Shown in pieces: positions 25,837-35,970 of a DNA stretch of 64,000 nt. The notes beneath the pieces were generated by a model. That model made no database searches and had not been told where the DNA came from. It was given only the letters and a program-made list of their open reading frames with translations. The stretch is from Gnetum montanum. Lineage: Eukaryota; Streptophyta; Gnetopsida; Gnetales; Gnetaceae. Both the position numbers and the translations under genes were made by a program. Position 1 is the first letter of the stretch. Each line of letters opens with the position of its first letter. The DNA is taken from the NCBI GenBank assembly GCA_015680685.1, contig MNCI01004504.1:1-64000 (forward strand), read 5' to 3'.

Positions 25837-26527
25837 GAAAGCTATTAAGATTGAAAAAATCCATTACTGGAGAATCAATGGATCTAGTGGAGTAGCCTCA
25901 ATCTCAAATCCCCAAGGCCTTCAAAGAAATAATATTCAAGATTTCTTAGATTGTCTGACAGATCACCTAGGGACTTGAAAAGTGTAAAAAAAATGATAAA
26001 AATAGTGACAAATACAAATCTGAAAATTAAAAGCAAAATATTCTGCATAAAAACTAAAAATTTAAAACTTTATTTAACCAAATAAAGAATAAGTTTAGGG
26101 ATTTGTACAAGTGTTTTCCCTGAGAGAGTAGAAGGGGGTTCACTGGGGTAGGAATTCAAAGCCTATTGAAGCCAATGTGATCTATTTCATGATCTGGATG
26201 CTTAGCCAATCTTAATGTTTTTGAACCTCCTTTACTACAATCTTAGATCTATAATTTTGGTTACTGTTGGAGGTGAGTAAAGTGAGAAATTTAGTTACCA
26301 GATTGGTCCATGCTGGGGGTTGGGAGCCTTAGAAATGCAATGTTAACATCAAAAGTTCACAAGTCTCAAGATGATAGACTTATAATGCTTCCACACTAGG
26401 GTTCAAGAGAATGCAAGCATGGGAGATTGTAAGAGCTCTTGAGTGCTCAAGAATGCCCAAGTGTGGAATTTTCAAAAGTCTTGAATTACCAAATAGTATG
26501 AACCTATAAATGGTATTTGAGGTTGGT

Positions 26528-26534
26528 TTTTATA
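26528..26534 (-). promoter_or_regulatory. TATA box of T1 5' LTR
   Basis: TATAAAA on the minus strand (ACCTATAAAAACC), about 880 bp into the LTR. The other LTR has a mutated version near 6708. Confidence 0.5.
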
Positions 26535-26934
26535 GGTATTTGGCTATGAATGAGGTTGTGAAATGGCTGTAATTTTGTTGCAAATTTCTACCTCATACAG
26601 GTGAGATGGGTGTCCAATTTGGGAGGGGGGGTGAGGGGGGAGGGTGGTTACAATATATAGTAAGTTCCTTCAGCCCATGGCCATTCCATTTAATATAAAT
26701 AGTAATGGAAGCCTTTTACCATCCTTGCTAAAGTGGCTAGTCAACGTTGGAGTGCATGGAGTGTTGAAATTTGGCTTTTGTGGCTGCCACATTGGGGGCA
26801 TGCAGTTTCCACATAGGGGGTGGAGTCTCCATGCTAGGGGGAAAGGTTTCCAAGCTATGCATGCAGTCTTCATGCTGGTGCTGGGGGATGGGCGAGTGGA
26901 GGTGGGGGGCATTGGGGGGGGGGGGGGGGGGGGG

Positions 26935-26988
26935 NNNNNNNNNNNNNNNNNNNNNNNNNNNNNNNNNNNNNNNNNNNNNNNNNNNNNN
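26935..26988. other. Assembly gap (54 N) in a G run
   Basis: Flanked on both sides by G homopolymer. The matching place in the other LTR (about 7147-7162) is also an unbroken G run, so the gap most likely reflects unresolved homopolymer or G-quadruplex sequence. Frames that cross it are not genes. Confidence 0.95.
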
Positions 26989-27421
26989 GGGGGTGGCACC
27001 ACAGCGAAGGGGGGGAGGAGGGGGGAAAGTTTCCATGATGAGGGGGAAACCCCCATCCCTCCATGCTAGGGGTAAGTGAGATTTACCCCCTGTAGATGTT
27101 TCTGGCATAGAAAAGTGTATACCCTCCATAAAACCCATCAAATTACCATTTTGTACATTCCAAAAGGCATTTTTGATCCCCCCCTCCCCTCAACAAGCCT
27201 AAATATAGACACTATGTGACTTTTTTCTCTTGGGGAATAAGGCTTTAACAACTGATGAGGCATTTTTTCAACCCCAAAAGTATGGGATATGTGAGACTAT
27301 CCCTCGTGGATTACACTGTTCACATTTACAATGAAGTTTTTCCTCAGGTTTCCTAGGGTGAAAGCTACATGACAAAAATTAGCCTTAACATGCAAATTTT
27401 TCTGGTGTTTTAGCTACTTTA

Positions 27422-27914
27422 CATATGGACACCTCTTCCAATTCCCTCAATATCTTTCTTACATATTATTTCTATATGTTTGGAGCTTTGTGGAGATGTC
27501 TTGGAGGTTAAGGATATTTCTTTGTCCAAAGTTGAGTCTTCATAGAGACATCTTGAAATTTTTGAAGACATCTTTCTAAGGCAAAGACATCTTAGTAAGA
27601 CATATCCTAAGCCACTAGGATGTCTCAGGTGAGATATCTTACCCATGAATAAGATGTCTTCCAAACTTAGGATATGTCTCTTCTAAAAGATGTATTTTAA
27701 TAGGAGACAACCCATACAGACAAGGAAACTTCTAAAATTATCCATTTCAATCTAAAAAATATTAAGAAGAACATGGAAAATAATAGAAATAGCTGAAGAA
27801 TTTCAAGATGAGGTAGGGAGAGGATTTTAGGTATCTTGTCTTTGTTTTTTGCAAATAAATATTAGTGTGTTTCATGCTTTCATGATGATGAAAAGATGAA
27901 ATGTTATGAATGTT
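27422..27914 (+). repeat. 5' LTR of C, first part
   Basis: Aligns with 58681 to about 59190: both have ACACCTCTTCCAATTCCCT, the run of 'agacatctt' motifs, AAGATGTCTTCCAAACTT, and the stretch ending GATGATGRAAAGATGARATG. The TG at the start is decayed to CA. It ends at the ATGTT duplication where element A inserted. Confidence 0.85.
27910..27914. repeat. Target duplication ATGTT, left copy
   Basis: ATGTT precedes the TGATGAGCC start of element A. The second copy is 54459-54463. Confidence 0.8.
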
Positions 27915-28046
27915 TGATGAGCCAACAAAATTTGGTGCTAATTTACTTTAACAATTATCTTTATCATGGAGAAGACACCTCATCTGTGACTAACCCATGA
28001 GTCGTATCCATGGAGGAATGGTCCAAAGCTAAAAAGATAATCTATA
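27915..28046 (-). repeat. 3' LTR remnant of A
   Basis: Aligns with 53552-53685: TGATGAGCC...AAAATTTGGTG, TTACTTTAACAATTATCTTT, GTATCCATGGA, GAATGGTCCAAAG. Similarity stops near 28046; the remaining roughly 770 bp of the LTR is missing or replaced. Confidence 0.8.
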
Positions 28047-28049
28047 TAA

Positions 28050-29040
28050 TTAACATGGAAGGGTGCATCATGGTTCCCATGTGTAATTTAGGGATGCCAC
28101 ACTTTTTGAGGATCACTAAAATCAAAAAGGGAAAGCACAAATTCAAGGCATCATCATTGTAATGATACACAAGATACCTAATCAAGAGCTAAGAAAAATT
28201 TTCTTCCTTCTTATACTTCAATGCTTTCATCACATGGAGTGCAAGGCTAAGCACATAGGTCATATGTGTGGAAGGAATAACATTGGTGATGATCATCCTT
28301 ACCATCATCCAATGTTTAGGCTAAGGTTTACAAAGTGCAAACCCTATGCCTAAAGTTGACCACTATTAGTATCACTAATGAATTGGTGGAAAAGATCATA
28401 ATTTTCCTTGGTGCTCACCTTGGACTTAAAAATGTCCTCCCCTTATGCTACTAGTCTAAACCACTCCTCTAGTCTTACCACTATGATCTTAACCTACATC
28501 TTTCAAATTGAGGATACTAGGTATTACTCCAGAGGGTCATCCTTGGTAAGATTAGGTTTGAGGTTCTGATAGAATTCCATAACCTCTTCCTATATGAACT
28601 AGTCAAGAGGAGGCCTAACAAAGGTCCCACAACCCATCGTCTCTAGTTGGTAGAGCACCATCATGTCCATGTGGTTGAACCACTTGGTGTAGTCGACCTC
28701 ATGGTAGTAGGGAGAAATCTTAAGCTATGCACTCCTTAGCACCTGAAAGAAAACTAAAATGTTAAACAAACTAAAATTAATATTAGTTTCCTCACTAAGG
28801 CCCATACTCACCTGTACCTTTTTTTCCATACTAGTTTATTTAGTCATTATATAGTGTTGGATGGTGACACTAACAACAAAAGAAAACAAGATTAATGATG
28901 TTCTCATGATTTGGAAGAAATCCAAAAATAATGGTAATTTGTCTTACCGCTTGAGGAAGAGTGGGGTTTAGGTGGCAACCAAACCTCAATGATTGCTATG
29001 ATTCCTTCAAAAGGATCACTAGGATGGAAAATCTAAAAAT
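28050..29040 (-). pseudogene. Spliced gene remnant, possibly plant transposon-protein type
   Basis: The minus strand looks like three exons. The first (to about 28946, donor CG/GTAAG) reads HPSDPFEGIIAIIEVWLPP. A short second exon follows (about 28873-28809, acceptor TTTTGTTGTTAG, donor CAG/GTGAGT). A long third begins near 28744 after TTTTCTTTCAG and reads YYHEVDYTKWFNHMDMMVLY, then EEVMEFYQNLKPNLTKDDP and VVRLEEWFRLVA. The two stops before EEV are TAG where CAG is plausible. The 'EFYxNL' block recalls the plant transposon-protein domain family, but this is by-eye and weak. It lies in sense with A, downstream of its integrase, and T2 inserted nearby. Confidence 0.45.
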
Positions 29041-29640
29041 AAATTAAGGCCTTAATTATGTAGGTTGGAACCCTAAAGCATGTTGCTCACATCCGTATAG
29101 GATATGAAATGTTGGGGTGATGGCTTTATATAATAAGGCCACTACCTTAATTTCAATCTTTTATTTTTTTGAAATTTTAACGATATCAAAATTTATCATT
29201 TATTTAATATAAATCAGTGAATTTTAGGTCAAACCTTATTGATTCAATGATTTAGATTAATATATATTAAATTTCAGCTTTTGAAATATCTATTATTATT
29301 GCATCCACACTCATAAAACTTGAGATTCTTGAGAAAATAACAAGCATATTAATCTCAGTAACTTTAGGCTAATAGAATCAAAACATATAATAGATGTATC
29401 AATTTGTATTGAAGCTACACTATTCAAATGTGATATAATGGTCAAAATTTAGTCATGTTTAAACTAAATGAAACTAATCAGTATTCATTGACATATTCAT
29501 ATCATTTTAGTTTGATTAGAACAATGCTTATATTGAAAACATAAGTTCCATTATAATAATATTGAACCAGGTGACTAGAATTTCCATAACACAATTTCGT
29601 TTTTTAGTGATTCATTAGGCTCTCGATATCTCTTAGCATA
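29041..29640. other. AT-rich 3' region of A, left of T2
   Basis: AT-rich, no gene recognised. It continues directly into 47444 once T2 and one copy of AGGTG are removed. Confidence 0.55.
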
Positions 29641-29645
29641 AGGTG
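29641..29645. repeat. Target duplication AGGTG, left copy
   Basis: AGGTG immediately before the TGAAAC start of the T2 5' LTR. The identical copy is 47439-47443. Confidence 0.92.
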
Positions 29646-30804
29646 TGAAACACCACAAAATTTCGAGCTTGGTACATCTCCAGCAAGAAGCAGGTCCCTG
29701 GGACCCATGGACAACCACGGCTACATTTGGTGTCACACATTGCAACATTGGAGATCAAAACGCTTAGTTTTTACTAAGTATGCAGTACCAGCGTATACGC
29801 CCAGTGTATATGCCCAGCATCAACAGTGTATACGCCTAGCGTAGACATCCAACTTACACGTCCAACGTACACTTCACATGTACGCTCGGCGGGTACAACA
29901 AATGTTTACGTCAGACATGGAATCTCCAAAGACAGAATGAAGACAACACCGAAGAGCAAGAATTGAAGCAAGTCGGCATGATGCAGCGTATACGCCTAGC
30001 GTATACACCCAGCCATTGTTGACGTATATGCTCAACATGTACGCCAACGTCCATAACATCTCCACCCAAGTTCACATATGCCCAACACATCTAGCGTATA
30101 CGCCCAGCGTGTATGCCAACATGATGCAGCATATATGCCCTACGCCCAATATGTTGTATATTTGTAGATTGTATGCACCTGTTCAACGCGCCATGTGTCT
30201 CCTAACCCGAGTCTAGCATAACAACCGGTATAAAAGCCCCGTTTTTCCACTTCATCTAGGACGGTTGGCAAAAAAATCCGAGAGCATACCAGAGAACATT
30301 TATGCTACGCACCAGAGCTAAAAACCCTCTTACACTGGAAAGCCCTGTACGTTGTGCACACAGTCTCTACGCTCCGCCTACCGTGCGAACCAGCCGAGTC
30401 ATCCCTGCATCCACTGGGGCTTTTCGTCCGCCTTGTGTCCCATTACAACTGCGTTAGACCGGTGCACTGTACTTTGACTATGTAATACCATTGTTTACAG
30501 TTTACGCTAATTTCTTACATGTGTTTCTATTTACGCTCGTTTACATTTACGTCTTGTTCGCATCTGTTACGCTGTTTACGCTCTCGTTTAAGCCCGTTAC
30601 GCCGTTTACGCATAACCCAGCGTATAGCACTTCGGAATACGTTCGGGTAAATCCTTGTCTGATCCGCGTGTGGACCACCCAAGGTACTCTACCTTCGTGC
30701 ATTCTAGCTCACCCTCAGGTGAAGGTAGGGTCTTCTGTGCATGCCTTGCGATCCCCCGGTCTCTATTTCCTTCCAGCCGGAGACCGACGATTTCAGGCGG
30801 TACA
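29646..30804 (+). repeat. 5' LTR of T2
   Basis: 1159 bp. The U3 part carries an array of CAGCGTATACGCCCAGC-like repeats. The exact palindrome GCGTATACGC is at 29791, 29986 and 30094, with many one-base variants. The core promoter is at 30229. Downstream, repeats of TTTACGCT fill R-U5. Confidence 0.95.
30229..30235 (+). promoter_or_regulatory. TATA box, T2 5' LTR
   Basis: GGTATAAAAGCCCC, duplicated in the 3' LTR at 46875-46881. It is about 580 bp from the LTR start; transcription would be expected to start near 30258. Confidence 0.75.
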
Positions 30805-30809
30805 AAAAT

Positions 30810-30826
30810 TGGTGCTAGAAGGAGGG
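30810..30826 (+). other. Primer binding site of T2
   Basis: TGGTGCTAGAAGGAGGG, five bases after the LTR end. Conserved in decayed form in T1. The primer tRNA was not assigned. Confidence 0.75.
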
Positions 30827-31283
30827 CGTCCTAGAAACCTTACTCGCAAACTTCTCAGCATCTACGTTGTTGAGCGTATACGCCCCCAACCACACACCAC
30901 TTCCTGCTGAAACCCTCCCAGTGTCTATGCAGCCCGGTGAAAACTCAACTTGCAAACTATCCAGTGTCTACGTTGTTCAATGTTTACGTTGTCCCTGTTA
31001 AAACTTAACCAGAAAACCATAAGCTCCATTCTCTACGTTGTCTTGTTTTACGCTGTGCCCTGTTTTACGCCATGCCTTGTTTTACGCTGTGCCCTGTTTT
31101 ATGCCAAAGCTGTATACGCTGCCTAGCATATACGCTGCACTCCTTACGCTCTATACACTGTCTACGCTGACGCTATATGCTGAACGTTGAAGTGTATACG
31201 CTGCACCTTGCCCCCTAGTTTACGCTGTACTAAGCACACTAATTTTGCTCCTCTACCCCGTGTCATATCCTTAACAATTCATC
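30827..31283 (+). other. T2 leader, motif-rich
   Basis: Non-coding. It holds tandem copies of TGTTTTACGCTGTGCCC (about 31025-31100) and further TTTACGCT and GTATACGCT motifs, like the LTR. Confidence 0.65.
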
Positions 31284-34200
31284 ATGAACCCCGTGAACAC
31301 CACCGCTGAACAGCTCAAGTGACCGACGTCGTGGGCACCATGGCTGTCCAACAGCCTGTCACACAACACCTGGGAGTACAACCCACTGTGGAGCCCCGTC
31401 GGTCCCTAAGGTTGCAAGGGAGAGACCCGGCCTCTAACATTATAACCGAGGATCAGTACAATTTCATATGCATTAAGATGCAAGCTGGCCTGGCTGTAGA
31501 CCAAGCTGAAATGGAGGTAAAGAGGTAGTTTGAACTCTTTTACAGAGGGGAACACGAGTTCATCCCTTCACCGTATGACGTAATCCCTGTTCTGGAGAAA
31601 TATTCGGAGCTTGTCACACAACTCCTCTTACAAAGGAGCCACTCATTGGATCAGCCTATGCTAGAGCCTCAACTAGAAGAAGAGGACGAATTCGCTGCTC
31701 AATCTGAACAAGAGGATTCTTACCACACTCTGAGCCCGCAAGCACATGTTAACCCCATTTTTCATCCCGATACAAGGGAAATCATGCCCCTCCAGCACCT
31801 CAGGTTCACCCATGCCCAAGCACCACCACCAGAAACATCAGCACTAGTGCATATTCCTCCCCTGAGCGACCCCTAACCTAACACCTTCCCTCTCGCAATC
31901 ATACCCGCTGCAGCGGCAGGCTCGTCCTCACAAGCACCGCCCCCTCATGACAGCGTGGGAGTGACATTCCCACCCCGAGTGATAGGGATGCCACATGTAA
32001 TACTAGCTTCCACATCCACCCACTACATCCCTCACATTCAAATGCACACAACCCCCTCGACCGCCGTAACCCAATAAGAGGTCCCTTCGCACAATGTGGC
32101 CGGGCAATGGCCAGCGATGGGTGTGTTGTCACACCAACCCGCTCCCCACAATGTGCCATCTCACACATTTCCACATGTTAAAATTCCCCAAATACAACCA
32201 CAACCGCAGCAGCAACAACCCCCTGTATATAATGTATCATCCTTAGTGCCACATGTTGTTCACCTTCCACAGACACAACCATCGACCGCACAACTTTCAG
32301 CCTTCCAACCTACCATACAACACTCTAACTTGTACACTATACCACAACCTCAGGCTACCATGTCACCAAGTGCTCAAGACTGGGCGGATGCCAAAAAACT
32401 GATGCAAGAATTAATCAACGAGGTAAAGTGCCTCAAAACGGTTGCTGATGGAGAGCTGAAGGTAGTGGATTTTTACCACGATGATCCCATCAGCCCTTCC
32501 GTCCTGCCCTTAACCTTGCCCAAAGGCATCTCCTTACCAACACTAACCAAATACAATGGGAAGACAGACCCTAACGCACACTTAATAATATTTAGGTTAG
32601 AATGTGCGCTACTCTAGGCATGGCCCCATGCCATTCTCCGAGTGTTCCCCATGTTCCTCGCGGGGAGAGCACTTGATTGGTATCGGGCTCTGCCAAGGAA
32701 TACCATCTTCTCCTTGGAAGACTTATTACACCAGTTTGTGACCAGGTTCAAGTACAACTTGAAACCCGAGGCCACACTGGACAACCTCATACAGGTCAAG
32801 CAAGCACCGCTTAAACCTGTACAGAAATTTATTCAGAGGTGGAGCATCACCCTCAACGAGTTGCACGAGCCGATCTCCCAGACCTACCTGCTTACTATTC
32901 TAAAAGGGGCCATTAACGATTTCTTTAAATCCAAGCTATACTACCTTAACACGCGTAATCTTAACCAAGCATTTGTACAAATTAAAAACATAGAAGAAGC
33001 AGCCCAAAACAACCATGACCCTGCATACCTAGCCTTTAAAAATCAACACACACAAAAAGATAAAGAGAAGGCTAAGGCAACTATAGCGGCGATAGCGGGG
33101 GCACAACAACAAAACAAACCACCGGTAACCCCTACTAACTACAATAAACCAACTCCCACAACTGCGCAAGAATCATCATCGCAACAAAACCCAAAAAACC
33201 GTACACGAAATTTTGAGAGGAAAGAACCCTCTCAATACACGCCTTTGCCAATGAAGCCATCCCAGCTCTTCGATCAACTCCTGAAGGATGGGCTAATGAA
33301 ACATAAACAGTTATCCCCTGTGGCCATCCAGAGACACGACCGATTCTGTCAACTCGTACAGAACCCAAGCTTAGCAACACCGGATGAGCCCCCCGTACGC
33401 AAAGGTTTTAGAATGGATTGCTTTTGTGATTACCATCAACGCAACGAGCACGGTACGAATTACTGTTTCACCTTGAAGTAGGATATTCAACGAATGATCG
33501 ATGAAGGCCAAATCACTTTTGACGAGGCCAACCCGATCCAACCACAGAATCAAGCCATGGGGGTGTATAAAGATCCCCTAAACACCAAAGAGGCGCCGTA
33601 CGTCATCAATACAATCTGCTTCGATGATGATTCTGAGATACTCAACATCAACACCGTCTACCCTGAGCATAAACGGGAAACACCTAGTAGGCCATTTGTA
33701 GTTCAGATTCCTCCTGTTGTGTCCACGCCCGCGCCTTGACCACCACGTGCCCCGCAGCAACCATACATCGTCTGAGTACCCTCGTCCGTACCCACATCCA
33801 ACATCATGACGCGTAAAAAATCATACGTAGTGCGTGTCCCTCCCGTCATGCCCTCAAATGCACCAACCCCTCATACTCAGCCTACCCCTTTCGTAGTCTG
33901 AGTACCACCCACGGTCGCAACAGCGGAGGTCCAACCTCCACCAAAACCAACCCCGTATGTCGTTAGGATACCCGAAAGCCCTAATGATTACCAAACCTCT
34001 ACCTCACGAGCGCAAGACAAACCTAGCCCCTATGTCATTAGGGTCCCTGGCCAGCCTTCTAACTAAACACTCAACACTGTCCACATACAACCCCGCCCAG
34101 ATCCATATGTGGTAAGGATCCCAGGGCAACCTGAGGCTCCAAGGCTGGCCCCACCTCCACGCCACACACGAGAACGCCTAGCGGATAGGCTTACGCGTGA

Positions 34201-35467
34201 ACGTGTGGAGAAGGAACACCAATGGCTAGCTGTGGGGCCACCTAAGCCCACTCTGCTTAACTCTGTACCCATGTCGTCATCTAACAACCAACCGAACACA
34301 GGCAACGAAGGTGAATCATCTGAAAAACATGAACCACCTAAAATGACAATGCCGAACAAGAATGACAAATCAACAAAACATGAAATAAAACTATTGGGCC
34401 CAATGGACCTGGTCACCATCGATAAAAACGTCCCCAACAGTAGAGACTTCGCAACGGCCTTGACACAAGTCACCCAAGCACTGAAACAAAAGAACACTTC
34501 ACTAAGCTTGTACGACTTGGTGCTAACATCCCAAACACATCAGGAAGCTTTGGTACGTATGTTAACGTCAATCCCGATAAGCGAGGACTTGCCCCCAAAC
34601 GAACTTGCCATCCATGCGGTAATGTACTCGTCTCACGGGACCACTCCTAAACCCTTGAGCTTCCATGACGACAACATTAAGGTGGAAAAGAAAACACAGG
34701 AAATAACAATAGCCCCCATGTTCATAACGATACGTATAAACTAGTTCAAAATACATAGGGTCCACGTAGACGATGGAGCTGCAATAAACATTGTGCCATA
34801 CCCCATCATTGAGCAATTGGGGCTCACTGAATTAATTAAACCAACCGCAACTACATGTTTAAAGTCATTCAACAGGTCACGCGTAATGGTAAAAGGCACA
34901 ATAACCTTAGATTTCATAGTGGGAGATCAATTCCCTACATCTGCCGATTTCCTAGTGGTCGATGAAATGCCAGGATTCAACTTAATATTAGGGAGACCCT
35001 GGTTGGCCCAACTAAGAGCCGTCTTCTCCCCTATACACCAAGAAATTCACCTACCTTATGAAGGCGATGAAATCATCATACACGGAGAAGCAGCTACTCC
35101 TATCATTTCATCACACATGGACATGGACCAAGGCTTAGAGGTCGAGCTCGAAAAGCCTAGCCAAAATGACAAGAATCCACAACCACCAATAAGCAGTAAA
35201 CCTTTAGATACGGAACAAGAGTCTCCTAAAACAGAAACGGTTGCGTCTGACACTGTACATACGAATTCCCAATTAGAAACTAACACAGAAATCATGCCAA
35301 CTACTGAAACATCTGAAAACACTGACACAGGAACCACTCCATCAGACATCCCTTGGACTGAGTTACCGTTCAACGTGATCAGCGAAGGAGACGTTGAATA
35401 CAGAATCATACCCGTTGACATATCGCCTAACATTAAAAAGAAGAAAATCAAAAAACTATTACAATAA
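31284..35467 (+). pseudogene. T2 gag-protease polyprotein
   Basis: About 1390 codons. The likely start is ATG 31284 (MNPVNTTAEQLK), one base out of phase with the rest near 31319; from there one frame runs to the TAA at 35465-35467. In-frame stops: 31526, 31874, 32075, 32615, 33479, 33737, 33773, 33899, 34064, 34742. The domains are as follows. There is an acidic N-terminus (EEEDEF), then a Pro/Gln-rich stretch. The retrotransposon gag core lies at about 32540-33000 (AGRALDWYRALP, QFVTRFKYNLKP). A variant zinc knuckle CDYHQRNEHGTNYC starts at 33425. A linker of seven PYVVRIP-type repeats spans 33692-34123. The aspartic protease has VDDGAAINIVP at 34766 and LILGRPWL near 34982. It ends in a Lys-rich tail and is not fused to RT. 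Confidence 0.93.
33692..34123 (+). repeat. Seven PYVVRIP-type protein repeats in gag-pro linker
   Basis: Seven imperfect heptads (PFVVQIP, PYIV-VP, SYVVRVP, PFVV-VP, PYVVRIP, PYVIRVP, PYVVRIP) recur about every 23 residues between the zinc knuckle and the protease, separated by Pro/Thr-rich spacers. Dashes mark stop codons. Confidence 0.8.
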
Positions 35468-35477
35468 TAGCAACACC

Positions 35478-35970
35478 CCCAGTCCGAAATGACGTTAAAG
35501 TATAACATGTCCGAAACGACGTTAAACTACAACTCGTCCGAAATGACACTAAACTACGATAAAACAAAAAAAAACTATTATTAAACTACATTCCTAGTCC
35601 GAAATGACGTTAAACTATAACATGTCTGAAACGACGTTAAACTACAACTCGTCCGAAATGACACTAAACTACGATAAATCGAAAAACAAAAAAAAACTAT
35701 TATTAAACTACATTCCTAGTCCGAAATGACGTTAAACTATAACATGTCCGAAAAGACATTAAACTACAACTCGTCTGAAATGACACTAAACTACGATAAA
35801 TCGAAAAACAAAAAAAATTATTATTAAACTACATTCCCTGTTCGAGATGACACTAAACTATCATATCCGCAAAGACGTAAAACTAGCCACGATCAGCAAT
35901 GATCGGTCAATAGAAAAATCTTCCCACTTCATTTGAAATATCCCTCGTTTACAACTGGGGCCCGAAATGG
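35478..35970 (+). repeat. Module array after gag-pro (T2)
   Basis: Tandem units of about 115-122 bp starting near 35481, 35596 and 35718, each made of three submodules of the form TCCGAAATGACGTTAAACTA, then A-rich filler. The array fades to single copies such as GCCCGAAATGGCCTTAAACT near 35960. Confidence 0.9.

Larger units (their letters stand above)
6017..27412 (-). mobile_element. Tat-like Ty3/gypsy element T1 (old, about 21.4 kb)
   Basis: The two LTRs are at 6017-7541 and about 25838-27412. Read on the minus strand the order is 5' LTR, primer site, gag, protease, a long central block with an antisense gene (plus strand), a tandem array, RT-RNase H-integrase, polypurine tract, 3' LTR. The proteins align along their length with element T2. 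Both LTRs begin TGAAACACCA or its decayed form, as in T2. Decay is heavy: most frames are broken every few dozen codons, often by TAG at expected Gln positions. The outer flanks (TTGCA before 6017, GCTAC after 27412) do not match, so no target duplication is claimed. Confidence 0.88.
25838..27412 (-). repeat. 5' LTR of T1
   Basis: About 1575 bp including the 54-base gap, aligning with 6017-7541. The minus-strand start is decayed (TAAAACACCAG for TGAAACACCAC). It contains the TTCCATGCTAGGG motif family and G runs. The inner edge is uncertain by a few bases. Confidence 0.82.

Noticed and set aside
26644-27141. Several open frames on both strands across the N gap
   Set aside because: They exist only because N and G/C homopolymers contain no stops (poly-Gly or poly-Pro). 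This is LTR sequence.
27413-27421. Target duplication for T1 or C at their shared border
   Set aside because: T1 flanks (TTGCA and GCTAC) do not match. CTACT/CTACC for C is one mismatch but shifts the LTR start; not strong enough to call.
30491-30910. 139-codon open frame rich in Phe/Leu/Val (also as 47113-47352)
   Set aside because: It lies inside the T2 LTR, is present in both LTRs with differing ends, and is a by-product of the TTTACGCT repeat; no domain.
33135-34497. Minus-strand open frames up to 144 codons within gag-pro
   Set aside because: Opposite-strand shadows of the gag-protease frame, without domains or splice signals.
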